Part shown: positions 10,827 through 24,060 of the stretch, piece after piece
How positions within the stretch are numbered: the first letter of the stretch is position 1
Layout of the letters: every line of letters begins with the position of its first letter
Assembly (NCBI GenBank): GCA_907164885.2
Contig: OU015490.1
Span: 216,814,990-216,878,989 of the forward strand
DNA length: 64,000 nucleotides
From: Dolomedes plantarius
Lineage: Eukaryota > Arthropoda > Arachnida > Araneae > Dolomedidae
Direction of reading: 5' to 3'
Made by a program: the position numbers and the translations under genes
Notes under the pieces: generated by a model
What the model was told of the DNA's origin: nothing
Databases searched by the model: none
What the model saw: the letters and a program-made list of their open reading frames with translations, nothing else

Positions 10827-11480
10827 CGTGGGTATGTCTCGAGAACACCTCCAAAAGCGTAAGGTTCAGGCTGTCTCATCACAACTGTCAATTATGAAAG
10901 TAAATCTATCAGGATTTGGGATGACATCTCATGGTTATCTTCAGACCATATTGTAACCCTAAAAGCGATAAGGAATGGGAAGGACTATGTCGAAAATTTA
11001 GCTTACTAGTCCGTGCTATGGTCCATCCTATGGTTTCTTGCATAAAATAGCGTTCTCCAGGATGATAATCCCCCTATGCATACATCTAAATCTATCAAGT
11101 ATTGATTTGAAGAGCATGAAAAATAAGTTAAATATCTTATCTTGCCATGTACAATCCCCCCGACTTTATATCATCAAACCATATTATATTATTCAAACTC
11201 CATCAGAGGTTCGAAAGATTGTGATTTACTAGCTACTAATGAGTATTTTTATACGTCTTCCAAAGTAGTCATTCGAAGAATTTCGTTAACAGATTTTCTT
11301 AATCTCCGTTGAAAATATAGAGTGTAGGTGAAATTATTTTATGAAATATTAATTAAAATGATTTGCATTTAATTTTCAATTTTTCTAAGCGTTTAATGTA
11401 TATAAAGAAAAGAAAAACTTTGACGGTCGAGTAAAAATTCCGGAAAGACCGTTTCCGGTATGGCATCTGTTATGAAATTC

Positions 11481-11840
11481 GGCCATGCTTGAAAATGTCA
11501 AAATCGATGTATATTTTTTTTCATGAAAGTACATAAAAGTTACATATTTGGAAAGAGCTTTACAATCTGATAATTTCTTCTTCATACACTTATTCTGTTA
11601 CTTTAATAGTTTTAGAGATATTTGAACTTTAAATGCATACTCCATCTATACAAAACGTAACCGCCATGTTTTGAACGTTAATATCGATGTTTTTTTAAGA
11701 AAGTACATAAATTTTACATAGTTAGAAATAGCTTAAAAAGCTGATTATTTTTTCTCCGTTCACTTATTCTGTTACTTTAATAGTTTTAGAGATATTTCAA
11801 TTCTAAATGCATTCTGCACCGAACAAAACGTAAATGCCAT
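11481..11840. repeat. Two-copy tandem repeat, unit about 175 bp
   Basis: The block ACACTTATTCTGTTACTTTA followed by ATAGTTTTAGAGATATTT occurs near 11580 and again near 11760. Matching sequence covers GCCATG...AATCGATGT...GTACATAAAA on both sides, and each copy ends in CAAAACGTAA. This layout is typical of subterminal repeats of a DNA transposon, but I see no paired terminus. Confidence 0.7.
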
Positions 11841-12220
11841 GTTTTACTATGTAAACACAGCGTGATTCATTCACGGCATGATTCTCACTAAAAAATGAAT
11901 CACTGAAAAGAAATGTTTCCTCGTGTGTCTAATTTTTAACTATTTTTCTATTTTTCATACTTTTAATTCAAACTTTTAAATCATGAATATATCATTTGAA
12001 GATGTACTCCTTTGGGGGGAATTTTGTGGCAATTAAAAGTAAAAAAATTTTTAATTCACTTGAACTGTAATTCGAGTGTCAAGTGATTCGTTAGCTGGGT
12101 GAAGACAAAGCATAGGTGGGTGACACCAGGCTAGTATTTTATAAAGTAAAAATTTGTCATATATTCTTTGAATAAATTTTATTTCAGTCTACGAAATTTC
12201 TTCTTTACACCACTCCAACC
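11840..12220. other. AT-rich stretch, nothing recognised
   Basis: No coding potential or paired repeat is visible. Confidence 0.55.
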
Positions 12221-12224
12221 ATAT

Positions 12225-13440
12225 TTTTACATTGTATCACCTATATTTACATCGAAAAATAGTAATTTATTGTTACATGCAGAAGTATATTTAACAGTAG
12301 CATATAAATCCAATAGATTCTAGGTTAAAATTTCTCTCTCTGATAGAGTTAGATGGATTCGTTATGGGGCAATCAGGAAACGCCATAAAAAAGGTGAATA
12401 TACAGTAAAGCACCAAAGTATATCCGTTTATATTGGTCACGTGATTTATTGAGGTATCCCGAAGCAAATATCTTACGTGTAGATAAAGTATTTACAAGTT
12501 AAAGCGAAATACCTTTCGAACAGCTTCTAGTAAAATGAGCAGCCCGTGTTGTATTAAGAAGGAAGTCGAACACAGTCAGTTCAGTATATTTATTTTAATT
12601 AAACGGATAAAATGAAAATTTTAAAATAAATGACAAATTGATAAATATGAATAGCAGGAATATTGACTTAATGTATATGAGCGGTATTAGATATGTTTTT
12701 AAAGTGATATATGTCATTTCGGTTATTACTTTTTCATGCGCAATTTCCGAAATGAAAAAAAAAAGTATTGTGATTTATTACTGCGGCAAGGTATTAATAT
12801 TAATTTATATAATACCTATTGACTTTAACTCAGTTAAGATTGGCGATATTTATTTCAAACTTGCATCTTTGTTCCTTTTGAGAAGATTAAATATCTGATA
12901 TTCGAGAGTAAAATATTTGAGAATATTGATGTTTTCCTATCAAGAACCAGGTTATATTTTTCATTTTTATTGTTAATTTTTCATTTTTATTGTTTATTTT
13001 TTCATTTTATTTTCATATTCATTTTCATTTTTATTTTAAGTTAATCTTCTAGTATGCTCTTGCTAAATTAAGGCTTCTTTTTTTGAAATGTATATGGAAC
13101 AGTGATAGAAACGTTATGAAAATTTTATTTTTGTTTTATTTTATGGCTATCTAGGATAACGAAGAGAAAAGAAGCCAGAATGATTTATAATTTTGAAATG
13201 CGACAAATAGAGGAAAAATTTGCACTTCATTTAAAGAATAAAAAATGTATCTGAAAAAAATCAATTACTGATCTTAATTACATCCAACTTCAATCTGAGA
13301 GTAATTTTGAAATTCTCTTCCTGAAGTGATTCTGTACAAAATATTTTCAATACATTAAAATACATGGAATATGTATGTATTATGTTATTTTTTTCTAAGC
13401 TCTACAGATAATTTGAAATTACTTTACCATGATCAAAGAA
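12225..13440. repeat. Diverged segmental duplication, copy A
   Basis: This segment aligns in the same orientation with 15000-16325. Anchors are AATCCAATAGATTCT (12309 and 15068), TATGGGGCAATC (12362 and 15129), TGATTTATTGAGG (12441 and 15210) and GAAAAGAAGCCAGAATGATT (13165), matched by GTAAAAGCAAACCAGAATAA (16024). The offset grows from about 2770 to 2855 bases. The homologue of the 15013-15372 minus-strand peptide is frameshifted here and has stops. Confidence 0.75.
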
Positions 13441-14995
13441 AAAATCCTCATACGCTAAATCGTTAAATATCAAAACTACTTCTTGTTTGCCGATTAATTT
13501 CTTGTAAACTGATTGAATCTAATTTGGCTAATTAACTATTTGCTGATATTCAGCGTGAGTGACTAATAATTTTACACGATTCAGCATATGAAAGAACTGT
13601 AAATTGCATTTTTATATGTTTAAGACTTTGTAAATTCAATTAAATCCTGCTAAAAAGTACTTTAAAGATCTGAATAAGCATACAAAATTGTATAACAATT
13701 AAGTGGAATTATCCATTGTATTATTATATAATATTTCTTAAATTTCTGAGTAGCGAGACAGTTAGTCCTAGCTTTCTCAAAATGATACATCTAAGCGCTT
13801 TGCTTATATTCTGATTTTAAAAAAATATAGAAATGAATAAACATACAAATGAATATACATTCTTGAAGAAAATGTATTATTAATATACTTTAAAGTATTG
13901 CAGAACATTGACTATCCCAACATTACGTATCACATGTACGAGGATTATGTTGAATCTTAAAACAAGTCAGCTTGTCTTTAGGTTAGTATTACATGCATAA
14001 TTGTGCTATAGGAAGTATTGGCCCATAGAGTGTTTCGTTGGAAAACTCATGTGGTAAGGTGTTATGAAAAACAATTATGAAAGAGAGCAAACATTATGTA
14101 CTTTAAAACTTTCTGGAGCATTGTTATCCCTAGTTTTACGTGTGGCATGTTCGATTACAATCGTTGAACCTTCAATGCAGTCAATAAGTCAGCAGGTTAT
14201 TATACAATACCTATTGTGTTATCGGATGTATTGGATGACTACCCAAAACGTATCCCTCAGCAGATGTCATCTTTCAAGGTGTCAGCAAAGCAATTAGGGC
14301 AAAAGCAAAGATTATCAATGATACTTTGATAAAATTCTTGACGGAAATGGATTTGGGATTTTCTGAACTTTTCAATTTAGGTGTATTTAAAATCCAAATA
14401 AGAGCCTGAAGAGATCCAAGTTAAGCGCTTATCCTGTTAAAATGTTATGCCAAAAAGGCCAATGAAATGTTCAGAGACTAAAACATTTTTTCAGTCTTTT
14501 CATTGAACACAAACGTAACACGTATAGAACAGAAAGAAACAACAAAAATAAACGAAGAAAATTTACCCAAAAATAATAAGGGACAAAGCACAGGGAGGCC
14601 TAGAAATGTTTACAATCATCTCATTTTATACATAATCGCTCACCACTTGTATTAAATTATCTAATTTACCCTTCATTTAAGTTATTATACACAAACTCAA
14701 TGCGAAGTTAAATAAATTGTGATTTACTGGAGTTAAATACTTTTGCTTTAAACTTCATCCAAACTAGAAGAAATTCGTTAAAAAAATAAAACTTTTTCTT
14801 AATTTTTATAGAAATTGCAAAACGCAATTCAAATTCTTTGTCGATAATACTTTATAAAATACTTAATATTTTGTAGTTAGTTTTCAGTTACGAATATACA
14901 TCTCACAAAGGGCAAAATGATATGAATGTCCTGTAATATATTTTTTCTTTAAGATGTGGCTTATTTACTTCTTTATATATATATATATATATTTT
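13440..14995. other. AT-rich spacer between the duplicated segments
   Basis: A 77-codon open frame at 14064-14297 is followed in another frame by YPSADVIFQGVSKAIRAKAK. That looks protein-like but matches nothing I can name. No paired repeats are seen. Confidence 0.4.
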
Positions 14996-15012
14996 TATTG
15001 CGTCATCTATAT

Positions 15013-15372
15013 TCAGACCCAAAAAGAGTAATTTATCCTTACATGCAAAGGATACTTTTGACAGTGGGGTACGAATCCAATAGATTCTCGGATAAAATAG
15101 CTATCTCTGATAAAGTCAGGTGAATTGGTTATGGGGCAATCTAGAAATGCCATAAAAACCTGATAAATAGACAGAAGAACACCGAAGTATTTCCGTTTAT
15201 ATAATTTATGTGATTTATTGAGGAATCCTGCAGCAAATAACGTAAGAATGAAAGAAGTATTTACATGATGTTGCGGGAAAAGCTTACGTGTAGTTCGCAT
15301 CGCAATGAAAAACCAGTGGGGTATTAAAAATGGTACCGAACTAAATATATTTATGCTGTTTATTTTCTTCAC
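15013..15372 (-). other. Possible exon or gene fragment, 119 codons, conserved between duplicates
   Basis: The minus-strand frame opens for 119 codons and ends in RINYSFWV. Residues around MAFLDCPITN and FIRESIGF recur in the diverged copy A as MAFPDCPITN and FNLESIGF, allowing for one frameshift. Positions such as D-C-P-I-T-N, I-R and E-S-I-G-F survive while the surrounding DNA has drifted, which suggests past coding. I do not recognise the family. It could equally be a decayed piece of an unknown repeat. Confidence 0.35.
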
Positions 15373-15598
15373 ACTAATTAAATGAAAATTTACAACTGAA
15401 TATAATTGAAAATAAGTTTAGATATGAATACCAGATGTATTGCTTGAGGATTTTTGTTTTTACTCTTCGTGTTATGTTTCAGATTATGAAAGATCAAATA
15501 TTTTATGTTTGTACAACGGTATTTAAACAGAACTTAAAAATGCGATTCCGATATTTAGAGGAAATATAATTTTAATATGAGAGTTTTTAAAATTATTT

Positions 15599-15707
15599 TT
15601 AATAGTAATAAACACTAATATCTATATGTTAACACTTAGTTCAGTTCGTCTATTTAAAGTAATGTTTAAAAAATTTAAAAAATAGTGATGTTTATTACTA
15701 TTTCAAG
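15599..15707. repeat. Small inverted repeat, MITE-like
   Basis: AATAGTAATAAACACTAATA near 15600 pairs with ATAGTGATGTTTATTACTAT near 15686, with about 65 bases between the arms. There is no target duplication that I can identify. Confidence 0.5.
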
Positions 15708-16351
15708 GTATTAGATACTTGAATTTTACTAATTTAATAATTTATTTGTTTCTTTCACACTTACTTCCCTATTTCTTCATACCAGTTTGTTTAAATGTTT
15801 AATAGAAGTAAAATTTTTAAGAATTTAAGTTTGGTGTTACGGATATTTATAACAAAACTGTATTTTTCATTTATATTTATCTATTAATGGGAGTTTTCTC
15901 ACGTAAATTTATACTTCTTCATATTCAGTTTATAATTGCTGAACAAAAATGTAAGGAAAGTATTCAGTTAAATGATACTTTATTTAATTGCAATTTACTG
16001 GGATCTAGGAAGTACAAGGAAGTAAAAGCAAACCAGAATAATTACGAATTTCACGATATGAAATAAATAGAGAAAGGAAAATTGGTATCGCGTATGAAGG
16101 AACAAAAAATCAAATAAAACTTTTCTAATAGTTAATCTAATATTTTACTATTTATCCTAAGAATTTCAACATATCACATTTAAAGTGAAGCCTATTGTAG
16201 GATTCATTTTCTAGAGTCATTCTGTTAAAATATTTGTAATTTATTTAGATGCATGGAATGCGTATAGATTCAATTTTTTCCCTCAGATAAAATTTAGAAT
16301 TACACTTTGATGATAAAATAAATAATTTTTGTACATTTTTATTTAATAAAA

Positions 16352-16474
<123 letters not shown>

Positions 16475-16479
16475 CGATA

Positions 16480-17540
16480 TATTATATATTGGTGTATGTG
16501 TGTGTGAGAGAAAATTATACTTTGTATAAAAAGATTGGCATAATTTACGATAAAAAGACATTATTCAGCACAGATGTTAAATAATAATACCCATGCATTT
16601 CCCTGTTAGATGTACTTAATTTTTAAACATATATCCAAATAATTTAAAGGAATTTTACATATATTTTAGGCAGAATATTTATGCTTAAATATTTGAACTG
16701 TTTTAAAATGAAACTATACAAAATTTGTAATTATTTTTCAAAATTATAGATAAAAATCTAGATTTAAATGTGGTATTTCATTATAATTCCTCTCATATGA
16801 TTCTTGATATGCATTTCCTTTATTCTTATAAGTCAAAAGAAACTGGTAAGATTTAAAGAGCATATTAAATATTTTTAGGGGAATTTTATGTGAAAAGTTC
16901 AAATTTTCGCAAACGAAAGTGTGGTTTTAGCCCTTCACTAAAACCAAATTGAGCTAAAATGCACGTATTTCATAAATGTAGGAAATCAAACATTTTTGCT
17001 TGATCGCACTTGCTACACTTCGATGCAAATCCTTAGATGTAGAATGTTCACTATATTTATCGAGGGTTTTAGAGCTCAAACCACGTTCTTGAATCCTAGT
17101 GAAGATTTAATACCCGTTATCGTCTTCCAGCCAAATCTTTTCCCATATTTTATGTTGTGATGTAGTTCCGGAAATTCTCTCGCAAGTTGATTCTTTTTGC
17201 TTTTTTTCATTCTTCCGTAGGTTATTTTTTCTCGGAAACATTGTCCTATTTTGTTGAAACACTACATGCTCATTTTAAAATCGATGTATTAGTGGTATTT
17301 ACGTTTGTATTTACAAAATATTTCAGACATTAGTAGATTGGATTATAACGCAAAAAAATATTGTAATTCATAACTGAAATTATTCCAGTTTGATGTCACT
17401 GGCCTAAACATATTAAAATACATTCTAATGGTTTGATAAATACAGGGTCGTCGAAAAACGTATCTGTGATTGCAGCATGAAATAAATAACCATATAATAG
17501 AACTCATGGTTTTTATTTTTTCACCAAATGATACAGAAAC
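16480..17540. other. AT-rich stretch, possible transposon end at 17446
   Basis: There is nothing coding. TACAGGGTCGTCGAAAAACG near 17442 resembles the terminus of a TA-targeting transposon, but no partner terminus was found nearby. Confidence 0.4.
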
Positions 17541-18267
17541 TTTTGTTTTGGATGTATATATATATACCTTTATATATAAAAGGCAAAGTGTGTGTGTGTG
17601 TGACCAAGTTTTTGTCTGCTCGCGGCACGGCGCAAAGACGGCAGGTCGGACAGTCTTGAGATTCGACACGAAGATGCCCCCCGAGGTCTCATTATGCACC
17701 TCGAAGCCCTTTTTTCGATTTTTTAATTAGATTTTCCGTAATTAAATATTCAGTCGCGATTTGGAGCTCCCGTACGAGTAAAAGCTCCGTAAATCCTAAC
17801 GTATCCGTCCAATTTTTTTTTTTTTTTTCGGACGAGCCTATACGGGAAAGATGACACTATACGGAAATCACAATTAAAATTGTTTGTCTTAATTTATCGA
17901 TTAATTGTGATTTTTTTTCGATCGCCTGTACGCACCCGTTTTTCGGAAAAAAACGCGATTTTGTCCGCGACCCTTTTTTCCAAATTGTCGAATCGATACG
18001 TAAATGTCATTACATTTTTACGAAATTTTTATCTCAGAGACCCTAGACATCACAGTTTCGAAAGCCAGAATCAAAATTAATTTACAAATTGTAGTTATTT
18101 TTTAATAATTTATTTTATGATTCGGAAACTCTTGCGAGAAATCTCATTTTGGAGATTTCGTTCTTCATTTCCGGACGAAGGTAAAGAGGGGGAAATGGGC
18201 GTGCCTTTTTAGACGTCAAGCAGGTGATGTGTTGGGGCGTTTGTTTTCTGTGAGGGATTGGGTGGTT

Positions 18268-18600
18268 AAAGGAAATCGATTACTATTGCAGTGATAATCG
18301 ATTAAAAAATCGCATTTAGTAATGCCGTAATTTTTTTGGCCAACACTTAGTTAATATCATATAATTTGTGGTGTGTTTGTGGAAAAAATCTATGAAGTTT
18401 TCAAAGAATTTCAGCATGTGGAGGATGTGACATATTCGCTTTCAAGGAAATCGATTACTATTGCAGTGATATTCGATTAAAAAATCCAATTTCCTAATGC
18501 CTTATTTTTTTTGGCAACAGTTACTTATTCTCATATAACTTGCGCTTTGTTGTTTGAAAAAATGTGTGAAGAATTTAAACAATGACTTCATTTGTTTAGT
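18268..18600. repeat. Internal tandem duplication in the Helitron-like element
   Basis: GGAAATCGATTACTATTGCA begins near 18270 and again near 18446, and each copy continues with GTGATAATCGATTAAAAAAT or a close variant. The unit is about 176 bases and the second copy is slightly shorter. Confidence 0.8.
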
Positions 18601-18818
18601 AGTTTTGATTTGTTTAATAATTTTATTTTATTGAACAGGAATTTGTACGTTTTAAGTAATCCTATGTCAAAAATTTTGCCAAAATGTGCCAGAAAGGATT
18701 AAATTTATATGGGTAAAATAATGTATCGTGGTGAGGAAAAGGATGAAAGCGACGCCCATTAACAAAGGGTTAAGGCTACTAAAATTTGGTAATTACATTA
18801 CCCGAGCAACGTCGGGAC

Positions 18819-18926
18819 TCGTAATTTGACATCGTAAGGATCACATCGCATCGCAGTTCCCCTTTTGGCCGCTAGAGGGATAGCGCTCAACGTTTGGCGA
18901 CGCCCTACGCGTTGGCGACGAATCGA
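18819..18926 (+). repeat. MULE left terminal inverted repeat
   Basis: This pairs with 25959-26066 with a few mismatches over 108 bases. It reads into the transposase promoter region; the ATG lies 101 bases inside it. Confidence 0.9.
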
Positions 18927-21822
18927 CGCTCTTCTGGTAACCCAGCCGGCCGCTCAATTTTAAGCTCAATTTTAGCCGCGCGTTTTTTCTTTTTTACATA
19001 CAACAGTACTTAAATTGCATCGCCGCCATGTCGTTCAAAATATCGAACTGTAGTTTAGAACGTTTAAAAAACGATTTTTGTCTAGTTCTTGATGAAAAAT
19101 CATCCTGTAAAGACAGAATTGTGTACAGATCAACAATGTCTACGCCTGATGAGATTGAGAACTTTGTCCTAGCAGTCAGTGAAAAAACAAATACATGCTT
19201 CGTTATATATTGCGAAAATGCCAATCCACAAAGGTACGTGTTCATATTAATTTGACCAATTTATTTTTTTCTATTTCACTTTGTATGTTTTATCTAAACA
19301 TTTCTCTCTTTCTGTTTAGAATTGTTTACCAAAAATGTTGGATCTGTCATCACTCATACAAAAAAAAATCGAAGGTTAATTCCCAAAAGAATGCCTTTTG
19401 CAAAGCCCAAATTAATGTTTTGGTCAAAAAAGTAAATCGTGGAACCGTGAGAAACGATTCATTTTTGAAATTAAAACCACCCCTTCCTTGTGTCATTAAA
19501 ATTGACAGAATGCATTCTCATTATTTGGATACAGCTGATTCTTTAAGGATGTTGGCAGTGAGAAAACAAGTAGGTGTTTTTTTCTCAAAATTCTAAAGAA
19601 TGAAAATTTAAGAAAAGTTTTTTTTTTGTTCTATATTTAAGCTTATGTTAATTTAGATTATCCATATAAAAGTATAATGAAATAACAATTTAAAGTAAGA
19701 CATTTCTGTAATCTATTAAAAATTTTTACACTATAAAACTTTTTTTAAATAAGATGTATGTTTTACATTCTAGTTGAGATTTTACTTCACTTATTAAAAA
19801 TACACACTTACTTAATTTCCCACAAAATAAACATTATTTGAAAATAGCTTGAATACTTTTGCAGTGCTATTTTAGAAAGTTCATTTTTAGAAACATTTTG
19901 TTTTAAAAACACATTTATATATCTTGTATAAATTTTTGATTTTCAAATTAGAATATATAATTATTTTGTTGTTCAAACTGTTAATTTTATTATTATTTTT
20001 ATTTAAAAAAAGTTTTTTCATTGAATTTCTTTTTTAAAAGGAAAATAATAGTTTATTGAACAAATATCTAAATTTTTATTGTAGGTCCAGATGGAATTTT
20101 CTGAATATTTTAAAGATGGCTTAACACCGAGTGAGGCCAAAAGATTTCATGAAAGCAAATTAATGATATCGGAATAATTTGACTATACAATGCTGGCAAA
20201 TTCCTCAATTAACCTAACAAAAAATCAGTGTTATTATCTGCACAACAAATGGCGGAATGGAAATTTTGGACCTGTCATTGACCCTCTAGATAAATTTAAG
20301 GAAAAATCAAATTTGTATGAAAAAGAAGGTAAGAAAATGTTAAATAATTGTTATAGTTTGCTCAGATACTTATAATGCTCTGCTGTTTGCAGATGAAATA
20401 ATTTTCTTCATTTTATAGGTGCGATTGTGCAAGTTGACCCTGGAAGTATTAACCGTCCATGGTCCATACTAATAGCATCATCAGTTATGCAAAAAACCCA
20501 CTCTCTTGCTTCAAGTGGCGAAATAATTTTTCTAGATTCCAAATCAGTTCTAACAGTATTTGTGACAGTAACCAAAATAGGACCTATTCCACTTGCTGTC
20601 CTTTTCCATCAAGATCAAACAACAGCCAGTTATTTGAATGCTTTTAAACTGTTTAAAGAAACATTTCCATTCTGTTTTGGAGGAAAAGAAGTATATTGTT
20701 CTAAGTTCTTAATTTGTTCATTAAATTTTATAAATGTTTCCTTTAAATTATAGTACAATGAAGGGTATAAAAGAAGTATTTGAAACTTGGAATATTGATT
20801 ATGTATTGACAAAATTACTCTTCTGTATGTTTAATGTGCTTTTTTGTTGTTTTCTTTTACTTATATTTCTATTAGGAAATACTAATTGTATTAGTTTTAT
20901 GGTGGTTTACTTCAAAACTTAAGCTAAAACAAATATGGATAACAAAAATCAACAAACAACACTGCCATCTACACACTGCATTGATCAGTTAAAGTACTTA
21001 TAATGACAAGTGTTTAAGAATATTTTAGCATGTAAATCAGGATTTTGAAGAAATGTTAAAGAATTTTATTAAAAATTTTATAAATGTAACTAACTTTTAA
21101 ACTAATAATCATTAACTTGAACATTCTGTGTATTTTCAAAAGCAATTATAATAGAAAATGCACAAAAAGATGTTTTTTGTTACCTTAGAACAAGACTTTA
21201 CTCAGGAATTGAGTAGGCCAAGTACATGCAAACAATGCAATCCAGTAGTATGCTAATCGAGTAATATGCTAAAGTTCTAGGATGAGCAAGATGAAGAGTA
21301 AGACTTATTGAAATAATTCTTTTAGTATATATCATAATATACAAATAATGTATAGATCATTATTAATAATATTCCTCATATACCTGTAATAATATATTGA
21401 ACTTATATTTTTTAAAAAATCTCTAGAATTTCTTAAAGTTCTAATGAAAACAAAACATTTAAGATTCTATTAGATGTCTGCTCATTTAATTCCGAAAATT
21501 TGTCCTCTAATTTCGTCAAAAACTTCTGAAAGTGTAATGTGCATACCAATATATGTAGAATGATTTGCTTTGTTCAAAGAGGTACAATAACAATGTCAAT
21601 TTAAGTGTATATCTGTGCAACACTATATTTCCTTAATATTATTGTTTTTTTAAATGTCATTGAAAGATACAAGAACATTTTTCATTATATTTTATTTTAT
21701 AATTTAAAATATAACTTTTTATCTTGTAGTCACCCACTGTATTTATGACAGACAATGCAGCTGCAGAAAAAAGTGCAGAAAAAAGTGAAATCAATTTGGC
21801 CATCGTCTAAACCAGCGGTTCT

Positions 21823-22419
21823 CAACCTGGGGGGCGTAGAAGAATTTCAAGGGAGGCGTGATTAAAAAAGTAAAATAAAAAGTAAAACTAACTGTAATTT
21901 ACTGTACTCAATTCTGCTGTCACAATGTAATCATAACATATTTTCGACATACGAACACGAATACGATAATTGTCGTAATTGTAAAAACACTATAATTGTT
22001 GCACGTCAGGAGTGACCTGAGGTGTGCTTTGTAACAGTTCAACCTAATATTCAAAAACTTGTCAAGGACAAACATTGTGAGCCCTCTCATTAATGTTGTG
22101 AAAGTGACTTTTATTACATTCCAATCTCATCTAGATCCTTGATTACCTCAAATATATTTAATCTGTATTTAATTCTTTGATTTCATATGTTCTAATAATG
22201 ATATGGTCCAAATTAAGATATGTGTAGTAATATTAAATCTTGTGTATGAAATTATCTATTCTATATTTTCATTTAATAACCGGCTTCAGTTTCAAATCCC
22301 GATTGTACTACATGCATTGACCACATATGGTGGTAGTGGTGGTGGTGGGGGACGGGGAGGCGTGACCTCACATCACTGTTCAAAGGGGGGCGCAGAGCCT
22401 GAAAGGTTGAGAACCCCTG
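21823..22419 (+). mobile_element. hAT-type MITE inside the MULE transposase gene
   Basis: The ends are CAGCGGTTCTCAACCTGG and its counterpart GGTTGAGAACCCCTG. The insertion is flanked by a perfect eight-base target duplication GTCTAAAC (21815-21822 and 22420-22427). It is 597 bases long, has no transposase, and contains a G-rich run near 22330. Removing it and one copy of the duplication restores a continuous transposase exon across the site, except for a separate frameshift just upstream. Confidence 0.93.
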
Positions 22420-24060
22420 GTCTAAACAACTATTGTGTCATTTCCATGTTGGACAGTCAGAATGGCGCTGGCTTTTGTCATCATCGAGTGATGTTCCAAA
22501 GGATAAAAGGACAGAAATGATGCAATTATTTAAATCGGTAATATTTTTATATAAAAGATTTAATATTTTATTTAAAAGAAATATATTTTATACTTCCAGT
22601 ACAGAAAGCTATAATTTTTATCCTTGCCTGATGAGCTCTAACAGTAAAATGTGTAGCAAGATATAACTACCTCTGCATTAAAGCAGACAAAGAGATTAGA
22701 CAATATAGCGTGGTGGCCATTGGCCACTAAACCCAAATAACTTATTCACCACATTGAACATTTTAGTGGTGAAGAAACTAGTCATTCTATATTGTTGGAA
22801 ACAAAATTATTTCATCTTTTCTTATAACATGTTTACTAATTACATACAATTTTTCTTTGATAAATGTTTTTGTGATTAGATTAGTATAACTTTGCATTAC
22901 ATTGTATTATTTTTTATATTTCTACAAAAAAGTAGTATTAAAGATAATTGACATTTTCATTTAAGAATAAGGATCACAAATATCTTCACAATCTTAAGAT
23001 TACACTCTAAGGATTCTTAATCTCCATTTAAACAAAGCTAATTCACTGTAAAAATTAGATAATTATAACAAGAGTCTATATTTATCAGATTGTTGTTGAA
23101 AGTAAAGTAAGACTCATGAGAATTTGTAAATATATTTTATTGCAAATGTTGCATAATTAAAATAATCTATTTAATAGAAATTATTAATAGAAATTTACAT
23201 CAGTCCATCTGTCTGCCTTGTTTTTTTCCTCATTCTAAGTTATTAAATACTGCAATAATAACTTTTATCATCACCCACTGCAATCTTACAATCACCATTA
23301 GGGACCTGGAGATTGTTAAACTAGAGCTTTACTCTGCATTAAATTTATGTATTATTATCTTTTGATAAAAAATATTTGTACAGTAAAATGTATAAATTAA
23401 ATACATACTCAAGAAAGGGTTTATTTTTACAAAATATAAATAGGATTGACAAATTTTTATTAAAAGGGAGATAATCATTATTTATTATTACATATATAAA
23501 TGTGTTGTTACCTAATGAAAAACTGACAATTTTTTTTTTTAAATTTAAATACATTTGCAAAAGGCATACTTGCTTATTAAAACATTACTATTTTCCTCCC
23601 TAGGTTATGTATGCTGCTTCAGTAACAGATCTCGATAATGCAGTGGCAGCATTATACTCAGGCAGTGTGTTATACCCTGCATTTGCAAAGCGGTTTGCAA
23701 ATTTTTATAAAAGAAAAGAAGAATGAAAGAAAAGAAGATATAATGATTTTATGAAAGAAAAGAAGATATAATATACCGTAATCACAACACTAACAATTTT
23801 CTGTGAAGCTACAATGAGAATCAATAAAGACATTATATTGTGCCTCACAAAGGCATTTAACATTGTTGCTTTGGCAGATTTTTGTGTGTATGTTTGGAAC
23901 CAGTATTTAGTTACACGGTTACTCGAACATGCACATAATCGTGTCCGCACACATACTTTATTATACTCATCAATGTGCAAAAAATTTAAAGACTGCACAA
24001 TCACTGATTAAAAAAAATTAGATGAAATAACTTACAGCCTTCCTTACAGTACTAAATAAC

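Larger units (their letters stand above)
7400..11330 (+). pseudogene. Tc1 transposase relic, interrupted at 7946-10826
   Basis: Before the insert, MKKENNCNQNDRRAQ (7674 on) is followed in shifted frames by RPEWCNEIKSWS and ILTEESLFTLFLYTGR. The last stretch is the usual D1 block (S-D-E-S-x-F-x-L-F-x-x-T-G-R), with D1 changed to E. After the insert the frame runs through LENTSKK, then DISWLSSDHIVTL, then LQDDNPPMHTSKS near 11060-11100, the D2 block. A decayed end follows that still resembles the C-terminal part. Multiple stops and shifts make it inactive. It dates from before the long-TIR element that sits inside it. Confidence 0.72.
7256..11345 (+). mobile_element. Tc1-like relic split by a nested transposon
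   Basis: The left end begins ACAGGTGGTTATCAATATAA at about 7263, a Tc1-type terminus. The transposase relic is in two parts, 7400-7945 and 10827-11330. They join at the nested element's six-base target duplication. Without the insert the relic is about 1.2 kb, the normal Tc1 length. The right terminus is no longer recognisable. Confidence 0.7.
15000..16325. repeat. Diverged segmental duplication, copy B
   Basis: This is the partner of 12225-13440 (see anchors there). The shared GTGATTCTGTACAAAATATT-like block appears here as GTCATTCTGTTAAAATATTT near 16218, with CATGGAATGCGTAT after it. Similarity is interrupted by indels in the middle (15450-16000), so this is an old tandem duplication. Confidence 0.75.

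Noticed and set aside
12638..12898. 86-codon open frame with hydrophobic content
   Set aside because: It lies across the diverged duplication and is not preserved in the partner copy. AT-rich codons give hydrophobic residues by chance.
14064..14297. 77-codon open frame and the following YPSADVIFQGVSKAIRAKAK stretch
   Set aside because: It looks protein-like but no family was recognised and frames change. Kept only as a note in the spacer.
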